Numbered from the stretch's first letter, positions 1-12,049 are shown. The stretch: 64,000 nt of DNA from Bacteroidota bacterium (GCA_040388375.1 JAZKBU010000005.1:1-64000), one strand, 5' to 3'. Notes: a model not told the origin generated them from the letters alone. Numbers and translations are program-made.

Positions 1-3000
1 AAAGGTAAACAAGGTCGTTTCCGTCAAAACTTATTAGGTAAACGTGTGGATTATTCAGGTCGTTCGGTAATTGTGGTTGGACCTCAATTAAAATTACACG
101 AATGTGGTATTCCTAAAAACATGGCTGCTGAGTTGTTTAAACCATTTATCATTCGTAAATTACTAGAGCGTGGTATTGTAAAAACAGTAAAATCTGCTAA
201 GAAATTAGTGGATAGAAAAGAGCCGGTAATCTGGGATATTTTAGAGAATATTTTAAAAGGACATCCTATTTTATTAAACCGTGCTCCTACACTACATAGA
301 TTAGGTATTCAAGCTTTCCAACCAAAATTAATTGAAGGAAAAGCTATCCAGTTACATCCATTAGTTTGTACTGGTTTTAATGCGGATTTTGACGGGGATC
401 AAATGGCGGTACACGTACCACTAGGTAACGCTGCTATTTTAGAAGCTCAGTTATTGATGCTTGCTCCTCACAATATCTTAAACCCTGCTAATGGTGCTCC
501 AATTGCTGTACCTTCTCAGGACATGGTGTTGGGATTATATTACATCACTAAAGGACGTAAAAATTCAGATGTTCACCCTATTAAAGGTGAAGGTCTTAGA
601 TTCTACTCTCCTGAAGAAGCTATTATAGCTTACAATGAACGTAAAGTTGATTTACATGCTTTTGTTAAATGTAATGTTATACTTAAAGAAGGTGATGATT
701 TAGTTAAGCAAACTATTGAAACTACTGTTGGTAGAATATTATTCAACCAAGTAGTTCCAGCTGATTACGGTTATATCAATGAATTATTAACTAAGAAAAA
801 CTTAAGAGATATCATTGGTTCTGTTATTGCAGAATGTGGTATGGATAAGTGTGCTAAATTCTTGGATGATATTAAAGATATCGGATATCACTTTGCATTT
901 AAAGGTGGTTTATCATTTAACTTAAGTTATGTGATGATACCTGATGAGAAAGAGAAATTCGTAAAACAGGCACAAGCAGAAGTAGAAGAAATATGGAGTA
1001 ACTACGAACAAGGTTTTATTACCAATAACGAACGTTATAATCAGGTAATTGATATCTGGACGCGTATTAACTCACGTTTAGCTGATACTTTATTAACTCA
1101 GTTGAAAAACGATAACCAAGGATTTAACCCTATCTATATGATGTTGGATTCTGGAGCCCGTGGTTCTAAAGAGCAAATTCGTCAGTTAGGTGGTATGAGG
1201 GGATTGATGGCGAAACCACAAAAGAATTTAAGTGGTGGAACCGGAGAGATTATCGAGAATCCAATTCTTTCTAACTTTAAAGAAGGTTTATCAGTTATTG
1301 AGTACTTTATTTCAACCCACGGTGCACGTAAAGGTTTAGCGGATACAGCTTTAAAAACTGCGGATGCTGGTTACTTAACACGTAGGTTACATGATGTGGC
1401 TCAAGATATTGTTATCAATGAAGAAGATTGTGGTACCTTACGTGGTATTCCAATCAGTGCTTTAAAAGATAACGAAGAGGAAGTTGAAAGTTTATACGAA
1501 CGTATATTAGGAAGAACTAGTTTGCATGATGTATTTGATCCATTAAATGGTGAATTATATGTAAGTGCAGGTGAGCAAATAATAGAGAAAATAGCTGTTA
1601 AAATAGCTGCCAGCCCAATTGAAATAGTTGAGATTCGCTCTGCATTAACTTGCGAAACTCAATTAGGTATTTGTGCTAAATGTTATGGCAGAAATCTATC
1701 TACCGGCCGTATGGCTCAAAGAGGTGACTCTGTGGGTGTAATTGCAGCTCAGTCAATTGGTGAGCCGGGTACACAGTTAACGTTACGTACTTTCCACGTG
1801 GGTGGTACGGCTTCAAACATTGCTAATGAAAGCCAGATGAACGCTAAGTTTGCCGGTATATTAGAGTTTGAAGAAATCCGTACCGTTGAAATGGAAGTAG
1901 AAAGCGGTAAAGTTGATACTGTTTTAGGACGCCAGGGTGAGATTAGAATTTTAGATGAAGTAACACGTAATCCAATTATTACAGTTAACATTCCTTATGG
2001 TGCACATTTGTTTGTTAAAAACGGACAAAAAATAAACAAAGGTGAGGTTATCTGTTCATGGGATCCATACAATGCGGTAATCCTTTCAGAGTTTGCAGGT
2101 AAACTTCAATTCGAAAGTATTATTGAAAACATTACTTTTAAAGAAGAAAGTGATGAGCAAACAGGTCACAAGGAAAAAGTAATTATCGATTCGAAAGATA
2201 AAACCAAAACACCTTCAATTATTGTAACTGATAAAAAAGGAAATCCTTTAAAAGAGTACAATTTACCTGTGGGTGCACACATTATTGTTGACGATAAGAA
2301 AACAATTAATGCAGGTGATATTTTAGTGAAAATTCCTCGTGTAGCTAGTAAAACACGCGATATCACGGGAGGTTTACCTCGTGTTACTGAGTTGTTCGAA
2401 GCACGTAACCCAAGTAATCCTGCTGTAGTAACTGAGATTGATGGTGTTGTAAGCTTTGGTGGTATTAAACGTGGTAACAGAGAAATAATGGTAACTACAC
2501 GTGACGGTGAGAGCCGCAAGTACATGGTGCCATTGTCTAAACATATCTTAGTTCAGGAAAACGATTTCGTAAAAGCAGGCTCTCAATTATCTGATGGGTC
2601 AATAAGCCCTCAGGATATTTTAAGAATTGAAGGTCCTTTAGCTGTACAACGTTATATCTTAAATGGTATCCAAGAGGTATATCGTTTACAAGGGGTAAAA
2701 ATTTCAGATAAGCATATTGAAATTATTGTACGCCAAATGATGCAAAAACTAGAAGTAGTTGATGCAGGTGATACATTATTCCTAGAAGGCGAAGTAGTTG
2801 ACAGATTTAAATTTAAGAAAACTAACGACTGGATTTATGATAAGAAAGTAGTAACCGAACCAGGTGATTCTGCTAACTATAAAGCTGGTCAGATTATCAG
2901 TGTTCGTAAATTACGTGATGAAAACTCTCAATTGAAACGTAAAGATTTACGCACGGTTGAAGTTCGTGATGCGGAATCAGCAACAGCTGTTCAGGTTATC

Positions 3001-3246
3001 ATGGGTATCACTAAATCATCATTAGGAACACAAAGCTTTATGAGTGCTGCATCATTCCAGGAAACAACAAAAGTATTGAATGAAGCTGCTATCAATGGTA
3101 AAGTAGATAGAATGTTAGGATTGAAAGAAAACGTTATCGTTGGACACTTAATTCCTGCAGGTACCGGTATTCGTGATTACGAAAAACTAGTAGTAGGAAG
3201 CAGAGAAGAATACGAAGCATTACTTTCATCAAAAGATGACGAATAG
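1..3246 (+). CDS. rpoC: DNA-directed RNA polymerase subunit beta' (5' end outside window)
   Basis: This is the largest catalytic subunit of RNA polymerase. The frame is open from base 1, with the conserved [20 protein letters not shown] stretch, so the gene begins upstream of the window; the GTG at base 46 is internal. The Mg-binding catalytic loop [12 protein letters not shown] is at about 379-414. The second zinc-site cysteines are visible as a lone Cys near 1430 and CxxxxxxCxxC near 1650-1680, and the bridge-helix/trigger-loop motif [15 protein letters not shown] follows. The C-terminal end is complete. Codon choice (CGT for Arg, GGT, AAC, GCT) is that of a highly expressed gene. A strong terminator follows. 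Identification is certain. Confidence 0.98.
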   Translation, partial: KGKQGRFRQNLLGKRVDYSGRSVIVVGPQLKLHECGIPKNMAAELFKPFIIRKLLERGIVKTVKSAKKLVDRKEPVIWDILENILKGHPILLNRAPTLHRLGIQAFQPKLIEGKAIQLHPLVCTGFNADFDGDQMAVHVPLGNAAILEAQLLMLAPHNILNPANGAPIAVPSQDMVLGLYYITKGRKNSDVHPIKGEGLRFYSPEEAIIAYNERKVDLHAFVKCNVILKEGDDLVKQTIETTVGRILFNQVVPADYGYINELLTKKNLRDIIGSVIAECGMDKCAKFLDDIKDIGYHFAFKGGLSFNLSYVMIPDEKEKFVKQAQAEVEEIWSNYEQGFITNNERYNQVIDIWTRINSRLADTLLTQLKNDNQGFNPIYMMLDSGARGSKEQIRQLGGMRGLMAKPQKNLSGGTGEIIENPILSNFKEGLSVIEYFISTHGARKGLADTALKTADAGYLTRRLHDVAQDIVINEEDCGTLRGIPISALKDNEEEVESLYERILGRTSLHDVFDPLNGELYVSAGEQIIEKIAVKIAASPIEIVEIRSALTCETQLGICAKCYGRNLSTGRMAQRGDSVGVIAAQSIGEPGTQLTLRTFHVGGTASNIANESQMNAKFAGILEFEEIRTVEMEVESGKVDTVLGRQGEIRILDEVTRNPIITVNIPYGAHLFVKNGQKINKGEVICSWDPYNAVILSEFAGKLQFESIIENITFKEESDEQTGHKEKVIIDSKDKTKTPSIIVTDKKGNPLKEYNLPVGAHIIVDDKKTINAGDILVKIPRVASKTRDITGGLPRVTELFEARNPSNPAVVTEIDGVVSFGGIKRGNREIMVTTRDGESRKYMVPLSKHILVQENDFVKAGSQLSDGSISPQDILRIEGPLAVQRYILNGIQEVYRLQGVKISDKHIEIIVRQMMQKLEVVDAGDTLFLEGEVVDRFKFKKTNDWIYDKKVVTEPGDSANYKAGQIISVRKLRDENSQLKRKDLRTVEVRDAESATAVQVIMGITKSSLGTQSFMSAASFQETTKVLNEAAINGKVDRMLGLKENVIVGHLIPAGTGIRDYEKLVVGSREEYEALLSSKDDE

Positions 3247-3268
3247 ATATATTCTATAACTAATAAAT

Positions 3269-3305
3269 AAAAGCTACTTAGAAGTAATTCTAGGTAGCTT
3301 TTTTG
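3269..3305 (+). terminator. Rho-independent terminator of rpoC
   Basis: A 13-bp stem (AAGCTACTTAGAA with TTCTAGGTAGCTT, one G-T wobble), a GTAA tetraloop and a T run start about 20 nt after the rpoC stop codon. Confidence 0.9.
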
Positions 3306-3364
3306 TTACATTGCCGTTTGAGAATGGATAATTGTTTTGAACAATTTGATTTAAACAATACAAT

Positions 3365-5209
3365 ATGCGAAAAAGAGTAATACTTTTTATTGTAATAGTG
3401 CTTGGCATTTTTCATTTGCCAAAAGCATTAGGTCAAAAAAATGCCAAGGTTGACAGTTTACTAAACGAACTTAAAAAAACGCAGCCAGATACCTTAAAAA
3501 TTAAAGTATTAAATGGTTTAGCCAAAGCCTTAAGAAATACAGAAACAGCAAAGGCTTTGGAGTATGGAACGCAAGCCAATAAATTAGCTATGGAGCAAAA
3601 CTATGCTTCAGGAGTTGCTTATTCATCGGATATTTTAGGGGTTATTAGTTTGCATTTTGGCGATAGCAAAAAAGCTTTATACTATCATTTTATAGCGCTA
3701 CAAATTTTTAAAAAACTGCAAGACTTAAAAGGAGAATCGTTTGCCTTGAATAATATAGGTGCAGTGTATTCGCAGTTGAAAAATTATAAAAAGGCTGGTC
3801 AATACTACCAAATGTCGTTGAATATAAAAAAGCAATTAGGTCTTTTTAAAGAGGTAAGCAGTTCGCTGATTAACTTGGGTAATATTGAAATGAACAATAA
3901 AAATATTTCCAAGTGTATATCCTATTACTTGTTGGCTTTAAACAACTCCACTCAGTATAAAGATTCCAATAATATATCCATTGCCTTAATTAATTTAGGG
4001 GAGGCTTATATTGATATTAAAAATTATAGCAAAGCACTGTATTATTACAATCAGGCTTTACAATTAATTGAAAAAACAGGGGTTTTATTTCATAAAGCTC
4101 ATTCGCGTTATGCCATTGGTAAAATATATAGCAATATGGGTAACTATGTATTGGCCGAAAGTGAATTAAGCAAAGCGTTAGTACTGGCTACACAAATTGG
4201 TTCCAAAACGCTTCGTTTAAATATTTACAGGTACTCTTATCAATTGTTTAAGAAACAAAACAATTTTGAAAAGGCATTACATTTTAATGAATTGTATCTG
4301 GCTTTAAATGATAGTTTGTACAATCAGGAAAATGCGGAAAATATAAACGAAATGCAAGCCCGTTTTGATTTGCAGCAAAAGGAAGAACAAATAAAGAATT
4401 TAAACAACGAGCGGGAAATTATTGAGGCCAATAAATCGAAAGAAATTTTAATCAAAAACTTTTTAATTATAGTAGTAGTTTTTATCTCTATCATTACTTT
4501 TATAACCATTCGAATTATTATTATAAAGCAAAGAACAAACAAGATTTTAACGGTAAAGAATGGACAGATTCAAACACAACAAACGGAGATAGAAAAAATT
4601 AATACTGAGTTGGAAACTTACAATAAGGAGCTAATGAAAGAGAATGTGTCAGCCCGGTATGAAATATTAAAATCTAAGATAAACCCACACTTTTTATTTA
4701 ATAATTTAAGCACGCTTTCCTCGCTTATTATTTACGATCAAAAGCAGGCTTTATCTTTTGTAGCCAAGTTTGCCAAGCTATACCGTTCTATACTGGAGCT
4801 AAGCAATACACAAGTGATAAGCTTAAAAGAAGAGCTGGAAGTGGTAGATAGTTATTTGTATTTGTGTAAAATGAAATATACAGATAGCTTAACATTAAAC
4901 ATAGATAAGAAACTGCTGGTGATGGATTGTTTTATTCCGCCTTTCAGTATTCAGTTGTTGGTGGAGAATGCAGTAAAACATAATAATATTGATGTGAATA
5001 GTGTGATGATGATAGATGTTTATGCGGAAGAAGATTACATAGTAGTTAAAAATGTTTTTAACCCTAAAACTGACGAAGAAGCAAGCACCGGTTTGGGGCA
5101 AACAAATATTACCGAACGGTATAAGATAATTACTGATAAGTTGCCTTTATTTGAAAGCAAAGAAGGTTGGTATATAGCTAAAATTCCTTTTATTACTGAT
5201 AGAGCTTAA
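3365..5209 (+). CDS. TPR-containing LytS-type sensor histidine kinase
   Basis: A membrane sensor kinase that would phosphorylate the response regulator encoded 3 nt downstream. It has a signal peptide (cleavage near LGQ, residues 22-24), about six tetratricopeptide repeats (about 40-320) predicted outside the cytoplasm, a coiled coil, one transmembrane helix (about 362-384), a second coiled coil, and a His_kinase (PF06580) domain with the phosphoacceptor motif NPHFLFNN near 439-446. The ATPase N-box VENAVKHNN lies near 533, and a short G-box (TGLGQTNI) follows. This TPR-TM-LytS architecture is common in Bacteroidota. The signal sensed is unknown. The tight spacing to the LytTR gene indicates a two-gene operon. 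Confidence 0.92.
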   Translation: MRKRVILFIVIVLGIFHLPKALGQKNAKVDSLLNELKKTQPDTLKIKVLNGLAKALRNTETAKALEYGTQANKLAMEQNYASGVAYSSDILGVISLHFGDSKKALYYHFIALQIFKKLQDLKGESFALNNIGAVYSQLKNYKKAGQYYQMSLNIKKQLGLFKEVSSSLINLGNIEMNNKNISKCISYYLLALNNSTQYKDSNNISIALINLGEAYIDIKNYSKALYYYNQALQLIEKTGVLFHKAHSRYAIGKIYSNMGNYVLAESELSKALVLATQIGSKTLRLNIYRYSYQLFKKQNNFEKALHFNELYLALNDSLYNQENAENINEMQARFDLQQKEEQIKNLNNEREIIEANKSKEILIKNFLIIVVVFISIITFITIRIIIIKQRTNKILTVKNGQIQTQQTEIEKINTELETYNKELMKENVSARYEILKSKINPHFLFNNLSTLSSLIIYDQKQALSFVAKFAKLYRSILELSNTQVISLKEELEVVDSYLYLCKMKYTDSLTLNIDKKLLVMDCFIPPFSIQLLVENAVKHNNIDVNSVMMIDVYAEEDYIVVKNVFNPKTDEEASTGLGQTNITERYKIITDKLPLFESKEGWYIAKIPFITDRA

Positions 5210-5212
5210 TAT

Positions 5213-5947
5213 ATGAAATGTGTAATAATAGAAGATGAGCCACATGTAGCCAAACATTTAAACTACCTGTTGTTGGAGTGCGATAAACAAATACAGGTTT
5301 TAACGATACTGTCAACCGTTATTGATTCGGTAACATGGTTAAGGGAGAATGAGGTTGATTTAATTTTTATGGATATTCAACTGCTGGATGGAAACAGCTT
5401 TGAAATATTTGATTATATACAAATTAATACACCTATTGTATTTACTACCTCGTATAACTCCTTTGCAGTTGAAGCTTTTAAGCAAAACAGCATTGCTTAT
5501 TTATTAAAACCAATAGATATAGATGAGCTAAGGGTAGCACTTACTAAATATAAAAACTGGTTTGGTAAAAGCGAATCGTATAACAATTTAACCTTAATAG
5601 AATCAACTTACCAAAAGCGTTTACTTTTAAAAACTACTAATAATTTACATGCCTTAGATGTAACCGATATTGCATTTTTTTATGTTAAATACAAGCAGGT
5701 GTTTATAAAAGATAAAACAGGAAAAGCCTATCCGTTTGAAAACACTTTGGAGTTTATAGAAAAGAAACTGAACCCTGATTTTTTCTTTAGAATTAACAGG
5801 CAGTTTATTGTAAACCGGGACGCCATTAAAGAGATGTACAATGAAACAAGAGGACGTGTTAAAATTGTTACATCGCCTACTTTTCAAGAAGAAATGATTG
5901 TAAGCATTGATAGGGCTATTGAATTTAAAAAATGGCTAAATAATTAA
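5213..5947 (+). CDS. LytTR family response regulator transcription factor
   Basis: Receiver domain (about 1-120) followed by a LytTR DNA-binding domain (about 140-244). The acidic pocket is IEDE at the N-terminus, the phosphoacceptor is D54 in LIFMDIQL, and the conserved Lys is K99 in YLLKP. The LytTR part keeps the typical FFRINRQFIVN motif. It follows the kinase by 3 nt, so the two are translated together and form a cognate pair. The next genes downstream encode giant secreted T9SS proteins, which makes them candidate targets, but no operator could be recognised and this link is inference only. Confidence 0.93.
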   Translation: MKCVIIEDEPHVAKHLNYLLLECDKQIQVLTILSTVIDSVTWLRENEVDLIFMDIQLLDGNSFEIFDYIQINTPIVFTTSYNSFAVEAFKQNSIAYLLKPIDIDELRVALTKYKNWFGKSESYNNLTLIESTYQKRLLLKTTNNLHALDVTDIAFFYVKYKQVFIKDKTGKAYPFENTLEFIEKKLNPDFFFRINRQFIVNRDAIKEMYNETRGRVKIVTSPTFQEEMIVSIDRAIEFKKWLNN

Positions 5948-6052
5948 AAACAGCACTTTCGGTAGTCATTTAAACACCTTCGGTAGTTTATTACTTTATA
6001 AAATAAAATTTGCTGATTGAAGTAGCTAAATTTCGTATAAAACAAAGTTTAT

Positions 6053-9000
6053 ATGAAAAAAACAATAAAACAATTAATACTTATTTTTTGTGTTTTAGGT
6101 CTTTTAAAAGAAACAAATGCGCAAAATTGGGGATTTGAAGCAACACCATCCACACCTCCTAATACTTGGACAATTGTTACTGGCACATGGGTTACGAACA
6201 CGAATCCTACTTTTGTAAGAACTGGAACTCAATCAATGGGAATAACGGGACCAGTTACAACAGGTACTACAATCTATAATACATCTGCATCAGTAGTTGT
6301 GCCTACTAGTAGTACACACTTTTTAATTACTATGGCTTGGGCTAAAGCCAGTGATCCCAGCAATGGTGTTGGATATATAGGTTATAGAGGAACAACAACA
6401 GTATTGAATCCATCTACAGCTGCTGCCGGTCAACCGGCCAATATGAATAATACTTCATTTTCACGAATTATTTCTGTTTCAACAGCCACTGTGGCTGCAG
6501 GAAGTTATGGGCCGGCAATCAGGGCTTTTCAAACGGCTTCTGCTACTCCTGCCACAACTGTTTATACCGATGATTATATTGTTTATGCAAGTACCTCTAA
6601 TATTCCTGATACAGTATCTCCTAATGTGGTTACTTCCCCCGTTGCATACATTGGGTCTCCTTTTGCAATAACATGGACAAATGGATTAGATACAGCTGCA
6701 AATTCCTCTGGAAGAAAAGGAGTAATTGTACTTAGAACTACAGGAAGTGTTACTACTGCTCCACTGCTCAATAACCAAGCTACTTATCATCCTAGTGGTG
6801 GTGTATTTGGTACTTCATCATTTACTCAAGCGGGTAATATTTGGCAAGTAGTGGGGGCAACAACAGATTCGAGTGTAACTTATTTAAATGATACAAGTGC
6901 AGTCTCTTCAACTACGTATACTTATGCTGTATTGAACTATGACTATGCACACAATTATAGTGATGCTGTTTTAGTAACGCCTACTCCCGGGCCTTTGATG
7001 ACATATGTAAGTAGCAGTGTGAATAAGCTAACAGGAACTGTTCGTAATGGTGCAACATTTGTAATGAATAGATTTACCATTCAGACTACAGGCAATAATA
7101 GTCCCTTACGAGTTACTAAATTTAATTTATCTACATTAGGTAGCGCTAGCCCAACTACAGATATTTTACGAGCACGTATATTCAGTACAAAAGCATCAGG
7201 TGTTTTTGATTCAACAAGACTAGTAGGAACATTCAATTCACCTAATGGATCTTTTAGTATATCAGGAATTGATACCTTACTTCCCGGCTCCAATTTTTAT
7301 TGGTTAGTTTATGATATACCTACTGGAGCAATCAACTGTAATGTTGTAGATGCGGTGAGTGATAGCATAATTATTTCTGGTACACTCTACATACCTTCTG
7401 TTATTCCTTCAACAGGAAATGTGGTTGTTAGTTCTCAATTAAATGGTATTTATACAATCAATCCTACCTTACCTGCAGGATGCGGAACTAATAATTTTAT
7501 AAGTATTTTAAGTGCTGTAAATTATTTAAATGTTTATGGTGCATCCGGACCTGTAACTTTTAATGTTGCAGCGGGAAGTTCATACACGCATGCTCCCACC
7601 ATATTAAGTACAACAGGTACCTTAACCGCACCAATAGTATTTCAAAAAAGCGGAACTGGTGCCAATCCAATTGTATATGGAGTTAATGGTGTAGGGACTG
7701 CCGATGGACTTATTGTATTAAATGGAGTTAATTATATAACTTTTGATGGAATTGATTTAGTTGACAGTATTTCAAATACGTCTGCATTAAGAATGGACTT
7801 TGGCTATTTAATAAGAAATGCAAGTGCCACAACAGGTTCATCAAATAACATTATTCGTAATTGTAAAATTATACTTAACAGAGCCACTACAACCAGCTTT
7901 GGTATTCTTCAATCAGCGAGTACTACCGGTGGTGGTGTAGCTGCTACTAGTTTAACAGGAGCTAACCACAATAACCGTTACGAAAATGTAAAAATTGAAA
8001 ATACATATAAAGGAATTAGCTTAATAGGTACTGCAGGATTCCCTGACAGCAATTGCGTAGTAACGTCTGCAAATGGAGATACTACTATTGTTGGAGCTAA
8101 TACCGCTAACGATATTGGAAACGGAACGGCATTGGTGTATGGAATTAATGCAGCCGATCAGAAAAATGTAGAGATATCAAAATGCTGGGTACGTAATTTA
8201 ACCCATACCAGTACATCAACCATACAAGGTATATTTATTGATAACGGTTCTACTACGGTTGATTATGGAACAGCCAGGGTATGGGGAAATGTGGTTTATA
8301 ATATTAACCGTATTACCAGCACTTCAGCAACAGGAACAGTTCATGGTATTCGTATAGATGCTTCTACTACTGCAAATGCTATAGTTTATAACAATGTAGT
8401 ATATGCTGTTAGCAATACATCAACTGTTGCTACTGCTACAGCTAATCAAATGGTAAGAGGTATTTCGTTCGGAACAACTACAGGAACAGGAACAGCTTCA
8501 TTTTTCTATAATTCAGTTTCTATTAATAGTTCAGGATTAAGCAATTCAACTGCTGCTTTCTGGAAAGGTGGTGCCGGTAATACTGTAGTAAGAAATAACA
8601 TATTTTCAAATACATCACCTGCACAAACAGGTGTTTCAAAACATTATGCTTCGTATATAAGCGCAGGAACTATTGCAGCATCTAATAACGTTTATTGGGC
8701 TCCGGATGTTAATGGTTTTGTTGGATTTGCTACGACTGATAAAAGTTCGTTGGCTGCATTTGCAGCAGCACTTACTGCAACAAGCCCTGCTGATGGAAAT
8801 GAGTTGGGTAGTGCCAATGCCAATCCTAGTTTTGCCAGTGCTTCCAATTTAACATTAGCAGGAACAACTCCTGCCGTTCAAAGTGGAGTATCAATTGTTT
8901 CACCAGTGGCTATTACAACTGATATTTTAGGTAATGCCAGAAGTACAAGCAGCGCAACAACTATTGGTGCTTATGAGTCGACACAAATTTTATTAGATAG

Positions 9001-12000
9001 TGCTGCACCGGTTATTACTAATGTAGTTATTGTCAATTCAGCTTCACCAACTGTAACAGCCAATATAAGCGATAATGGTAATTCAGTAAGTGCGGGCGAT
9101 GTAAGGCTTTGGTACCGATTAGGAACAACAGGTGTATTTACTGCTATTGTACCTGATAGTATTCCAACAATAAACATGAATGGAACTTATAAATGGTCAA
9201 CTTCATTGTCATCATTACCATCAGGTGTTTATCAGTTTTATATTGCAGCAAGAGATGTGGCCGGTTTGGGACTTAACATTGCTGTGAACCCAATTCAAGC
9301 GACTACTTTTTCAGGCTTTAGTACAAGCGATCCGGTAAACTATTTAAACAACCCAGATGCAGGTGTTACTACACGCTCGTTTACGAAGACGGCTACTATT
9401 TCAAGTGGAACTTATGCAGTAGGGGCTTCAAGTTTCCCTTATTTAAAACTAACCGATGTGGCTAATGCCGTAAACGCTGGTCAGATAACAGGTGATTTAA
9501 TTTTTGAATTGCAAGCAAATTATGATGGTACAACAGGCGAAGTTTTCCCTATTACGTTTAATCCATTAAACACCATCGGTGGCAACTGGACGGTTACTAT
9601 TCGCCCGGCAACAGGTGTAACAGGCAGAGAAACTTCGGGCTATCCGGCTTCGGCAGTGCCTATTATTAACTTTGACGGTGCTGATAGAATAGTATTGGAC
9701 GGAAGACCAGGTGGAGTAGGAACAAGTAGCGAATGGACTATTAAAAGTAAACGTAGTACCGTATCAACCAATTCGCCATGCGTACAGTTTATAAACGGAG
9801 CACAAAGCGATAGTTTATTATACTTAAAATTAGAAAGTGGAAACACTACTACCACAAGTGGTACCGTTTTGTTTTCAACTACCAATGCATCGGCAGGTAA
9901 TAGTTATAATGTAATTAGTAATTGTGAAATACGTGATAGAAGTGATTCTGTGGGAGCTCCGGCAGTAGCTATTTACAGTGCAGGTACAGCAGGATTTCCC
10001 AATGATAGTATACGTATTTTAAATAACAATATTTTTAACTGGATAACTTCAGGTATTCAATCAACAGCAACAGGTAATGGAGCAGGATGGAAAATAAGCA
10101 ATAACCATTTTTATATGACCACTGCACAAACCACGGCTCAAACAGCTATCCGCTTTTTAAATGCATCGGTAAAAAATATAATCGAAAACAATTTTATAGG
10201 AGGCTCTGCTGTTAATGCAGGTGGTACAGCTTGGACTAATTCAGGTAGTATTGCATGGCGTGGCATTGTAGCCAATACCAGCCAAACAGATTCATCGTTT
10301 ATACGTAACAATACCATTCAGAATATAGCTTTAACGGGAACAAGTACTGGAACCTATGGAGGTATAGAATTGACAGGTGGTTTAAATAGTGTAAACAATA
10401 ACATTATAGGAAGCACTTCTGTTGCCAATAGTATTCAAAGCTCAATGTTAGGTACACACATATCGTTATGGAGTAATGGAACCACCAATGTTCCTAACTT
10501 TTATAATAACACGGTTGCCAATATTACATCAACAGGTAATACAACTGCGGTTGGTCATAACGGTATCAGGATTACTTCATCAGTTACAGCAGGTACTTTA
10601 ACCATTAAAGGCAATACCATTTTTGGTTTATCAGCAGCCAATCCTACAGCATCTATCAGTACAGCATCGTTAGTAGGTATTTTAACATTAAGTCCTTCCA
10701 CTTTACAAACCATTGCCAATAATGTAGTGTATGATTTAACTACATCAGGCGGGCCAACTAACAATGCCACAACGGCTATTGGTATTAATATAGACGATGC
10801 TGCTTCGGTAGGAAACATTTCTGCCAACAGGGTATATAATATTAAGAATATAAGTACCCATTTAGGTGCCAAAGTATTTGGTATTAATTTAACCAATGGT
10901 GGTACCTGGACGGTAGCCAATAATATGGTGTCATTAGGAAGCGATGTGGTAAACGATATTATTATAGTAGGTATTAACGATAGTATTACCGGTGCACTTA
11001 ACTTATACAATAACTCTGTTTTAATTAGTGGTGTAAACGGGACGGCTGTTGATACCAGTTCAGCATACAGAAGATTCAGAACCTCTAACGTAAACAGCAG
11101 AAACAATATATTCGGTAATATAAGAACAAGTGCCAGTATAAATTACGCATCGGCTATTTATACTGCCACACCAGCTACTACTTACAAAGCCAATTACAAT
11201 GCCTTGTATACCAACAGCAGCCAAATTGGTTTATGGTTGGGCGTAAGCAGAGATTTTTTAGATTGGAAAACAGTTACCCTGCACGATAGTAATTCCGTTA
11301 ACTTACCAACAGCTTTTGTAGCCAATACTAATTTGCATTTAACAAGCCCGACCATTGGAGATGTAACTTTTGCAGGCAGACCAATAGCAGGTGTTACAAC
11401 AGATTTTGACGGAGAGCCAAGAGACTTAGCTAAGCCATATATGGGTGCAGATGAAAACGTAAGCTCACCGCTTCCTGTAAAACTGGTTTTGTTTACTGCT
11501 AAAAAAGTAAATAACGATGTAGTAGTAGAATGGTCAACTTCGTCAGAAATAAATACCAACTTATTTGTGGTGGAAGCTTCGCATAATGGTAAAGACTTTT
11601 TTAAAGTAGCTACTGTAAAAGCTATGGGTAACTCAAGCAGCTTAGTAAACTATAGAAGCATGCATACCAACGCAAAACAAGCCATGGGTAATATAGCTTA
11701 TTACAGATTGCTGGCTATTGATAACGATCAGTTCACAGAAACATCAAACACTGTAAAAGTTGTTTTTGATGAAGCACAAGCAAGCATAGAATTGTACCCT
11801 AATCCGTTTACCGATGTAATACATATAAACTTTACCAATAGTACCAGTGAAGTTGTTAATGTAACTATAACAGATATAAATGGAAAGCAAATAATGGCTG
11901 AAAATTATAACCTGAAATCAGCAAAAGAAAATGTAGAGATAAAAAATTTAACCAACCTGAAAGCAGGAATTTATTTTGTACAGGTTACTACAGGCACTGA

Positions 12001-12028
12001 AACTAAAACAGTGAAAATGGTTAAATAA
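6053..12028 (+). CDS. Giant secreted beta-helix protein with T9SS type A sorting domain
   Basis: A 1991-residue cell-surface or secreted protein. It has a signal peptide (about 1-23, ending TNA), an N-terminal beta-sandwich-like region, and a BNR_assoc_N-like module (about 319-449, with the NFYWLVYDIP signature). Two long stretches of Asn/Thr/Ser-rich right-handed parallel beta-helix repeats (about 490-980 and 1105-1750; many NNxI/NNTI rungs) follow. Then comes a fibronectin-like module (about 1808-1905, beginning LPVKLVLFTAKKVNNDVVVEW) and a T9SS sorting tail (about 1912-1991, SIELYPNPF through GIYFVQVTTG). Known family behaviour is Sec export, outer-membrane passage by T9SS and surface anchoring. 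Adhesin or polysaccharide-binding roles are possible, but no catalytic residues are evident. It is related to the next gene. Confidence 0.9.
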   Translation: MKKTIKQLILIFCVLGLLKETNAQNWGFEATPSTPPNTWTIVTGTWVTNTNPTFVRTGTQSMGITGPVTTGTTIYNTSASVVVPTSSTHFLITMAWAKASDPSNGVGYIGYRGTTTVLNPSTAAAGQPANMNNTSFSRIISVSTATVAAGSYGPAIRAFQTASATPATTVYTDDYIVYASTSNIPDTVSPNVVTSPVAYIGSPFAITWTNGLDTAANSSGRKGVIVLRTTGSVTTAPLLNNQATYHPSGGVFGTSSFTQAGNIWQVVGATTDSSVTYLNDTSAVSSTTYTYAVLNYDYAHNYSDAVLVTPTPGPLMTYVSSSVNKLTGTVRNGATFVMNRFTIQTTGNNSPLRVTKFNLSTLGSASPTTDILRARIFSTKASGVFDSTRLVGTFNSPNGSFSISGIDTLLPGSNFYWLVYDIPTGAINCNVVDAVSDSIIISGTLYIPSVIPSTGNVVVSSQLNGIYTINPTLPAGCGTNNFISILSAVNYLNVYGASGPVTFNVAAGSSYTHAPTILSTTGTLTAPIVFQKSGTGANPIVYGVNGVGTADGLIVLNGVNYITFDGIDLVDSISNTSALRMDFGYLIRNASATTGSSNNIIRNCKIILNRATTTSFGILQSASTTGGGVAATSLTGANHNNRYENVKIENTYKGISLIGTAGFPDSNCVVTSANGDTTIVGANTANDIGNGTALVYGINAADQKNVEISKCWVRNLTHTSTSTIQGIFIDNGSTTVDYGTARVWGNVVYNINRITSTSATGTVHGIRIDASTTANAIVYNNVVYAVSNTSTVATATANQMVRGISFGTTTGTGTASFFYNSVSINSSGLSNSTAAFWKGGAGNTVVRNNIFSNTSPAQTGVSKHYASYISAGTIAASNNVYWAPDVNGFVGFATTDKSSLAAFAAALTATSPADGNELGSANANPSFASASNLTLAGTTPAVQSGVSIVSPVAITTDILGNARSTSSATTIGAYESTQILLDSAAPVITNVVIVNSASPTVTANISDNGNSVSAGDVRLWYRLGTTGVFTAIVPDSIPTINMNGTYKWSTSLSSLPSGVYQFYIAARDVAGLGLNIAVNPIQATTFSGFSTSDPVNYLNNPDAGVTTRSFTKTATISSGTYAVGASSFPYLKLTDVANAVNAGQITGDLIFELQANYDGTTGEVFPITFNPLNTIGGNWTVTIRPATGVTGRETSGYPASAVPIINFDGADRIVLDGRPGGVGTSSEWTIKSKRSTVSTNSPCVQFINGAQSDSLLYLKLESGNTTTTSGTVLFSTTNASAGNSYNVISNCEIRDRSDSVGAPAVAIYSAGTAGFPNDSIRILNNNIFNWITSGIQSTATGNGAGWKISNNHFYMTTAQTTAQTAIRFLNASVKNIIENNFIGGSAVNAGGTAWTNSGSIAWRGIVANTSQTDSSFIRNNTIQNIALTGTSTGTYGGIELTGGLNSVNNNIIGSTSVANSIQSSMLGTHISLWSNGTTNVPNFYNNTVANITSTGNTTAVGHNGIRITSSVTAGTLTIKGNTIFGLSAANPTASISTASLVGILTLSPSTLQTIANNVVYDLTTSGGPTNNATTAIGINIDDAASVGNISANRVYNIKNISTHLGAKVFGINLTNGGTWTVANNMVSLGSDVVNDIIIVGINDSITGALNLYNNSVLISGVNGTAVDTSSAYRRFRTSNVNSRNNIFGNIRTSASINYASAIYTATPATTYKANYNALYTNSSQIGLWLGVSRDFLDWKTVTLHDSNSVNLPTAFVANTNLHLTSPTIGDVTFAGRPIAGVTTDFDGEPRDLAKPYMGADENVSSPLPVKLVLFTAKKVNNDVVVEWSTSSEINTNLFVVEASHNGKDFFKVATVKAMGNSSSLVNYRSMHTNAKQAMGNIAYYRLLAIDNDQFTETSNTVKVVFDEAQASIELYPNPFTDVIHINFTNSTSEVVNVTITDINGKQIMAENYNLKSAKENVEIKNLTNLKAGIYFVQVTTGTETKTVKMVK

Positions 12029-12049
12029 AATTTAGTGTTTGGTGCATAT

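Noticed and set aside
10555-11106. 183-residue antisense frame in the first T9SS protein gene
   Set aside because: Shadow of the Thr/Asn/Ser-rich coding strand; low-complexity hydrophobic translation and no promoter.
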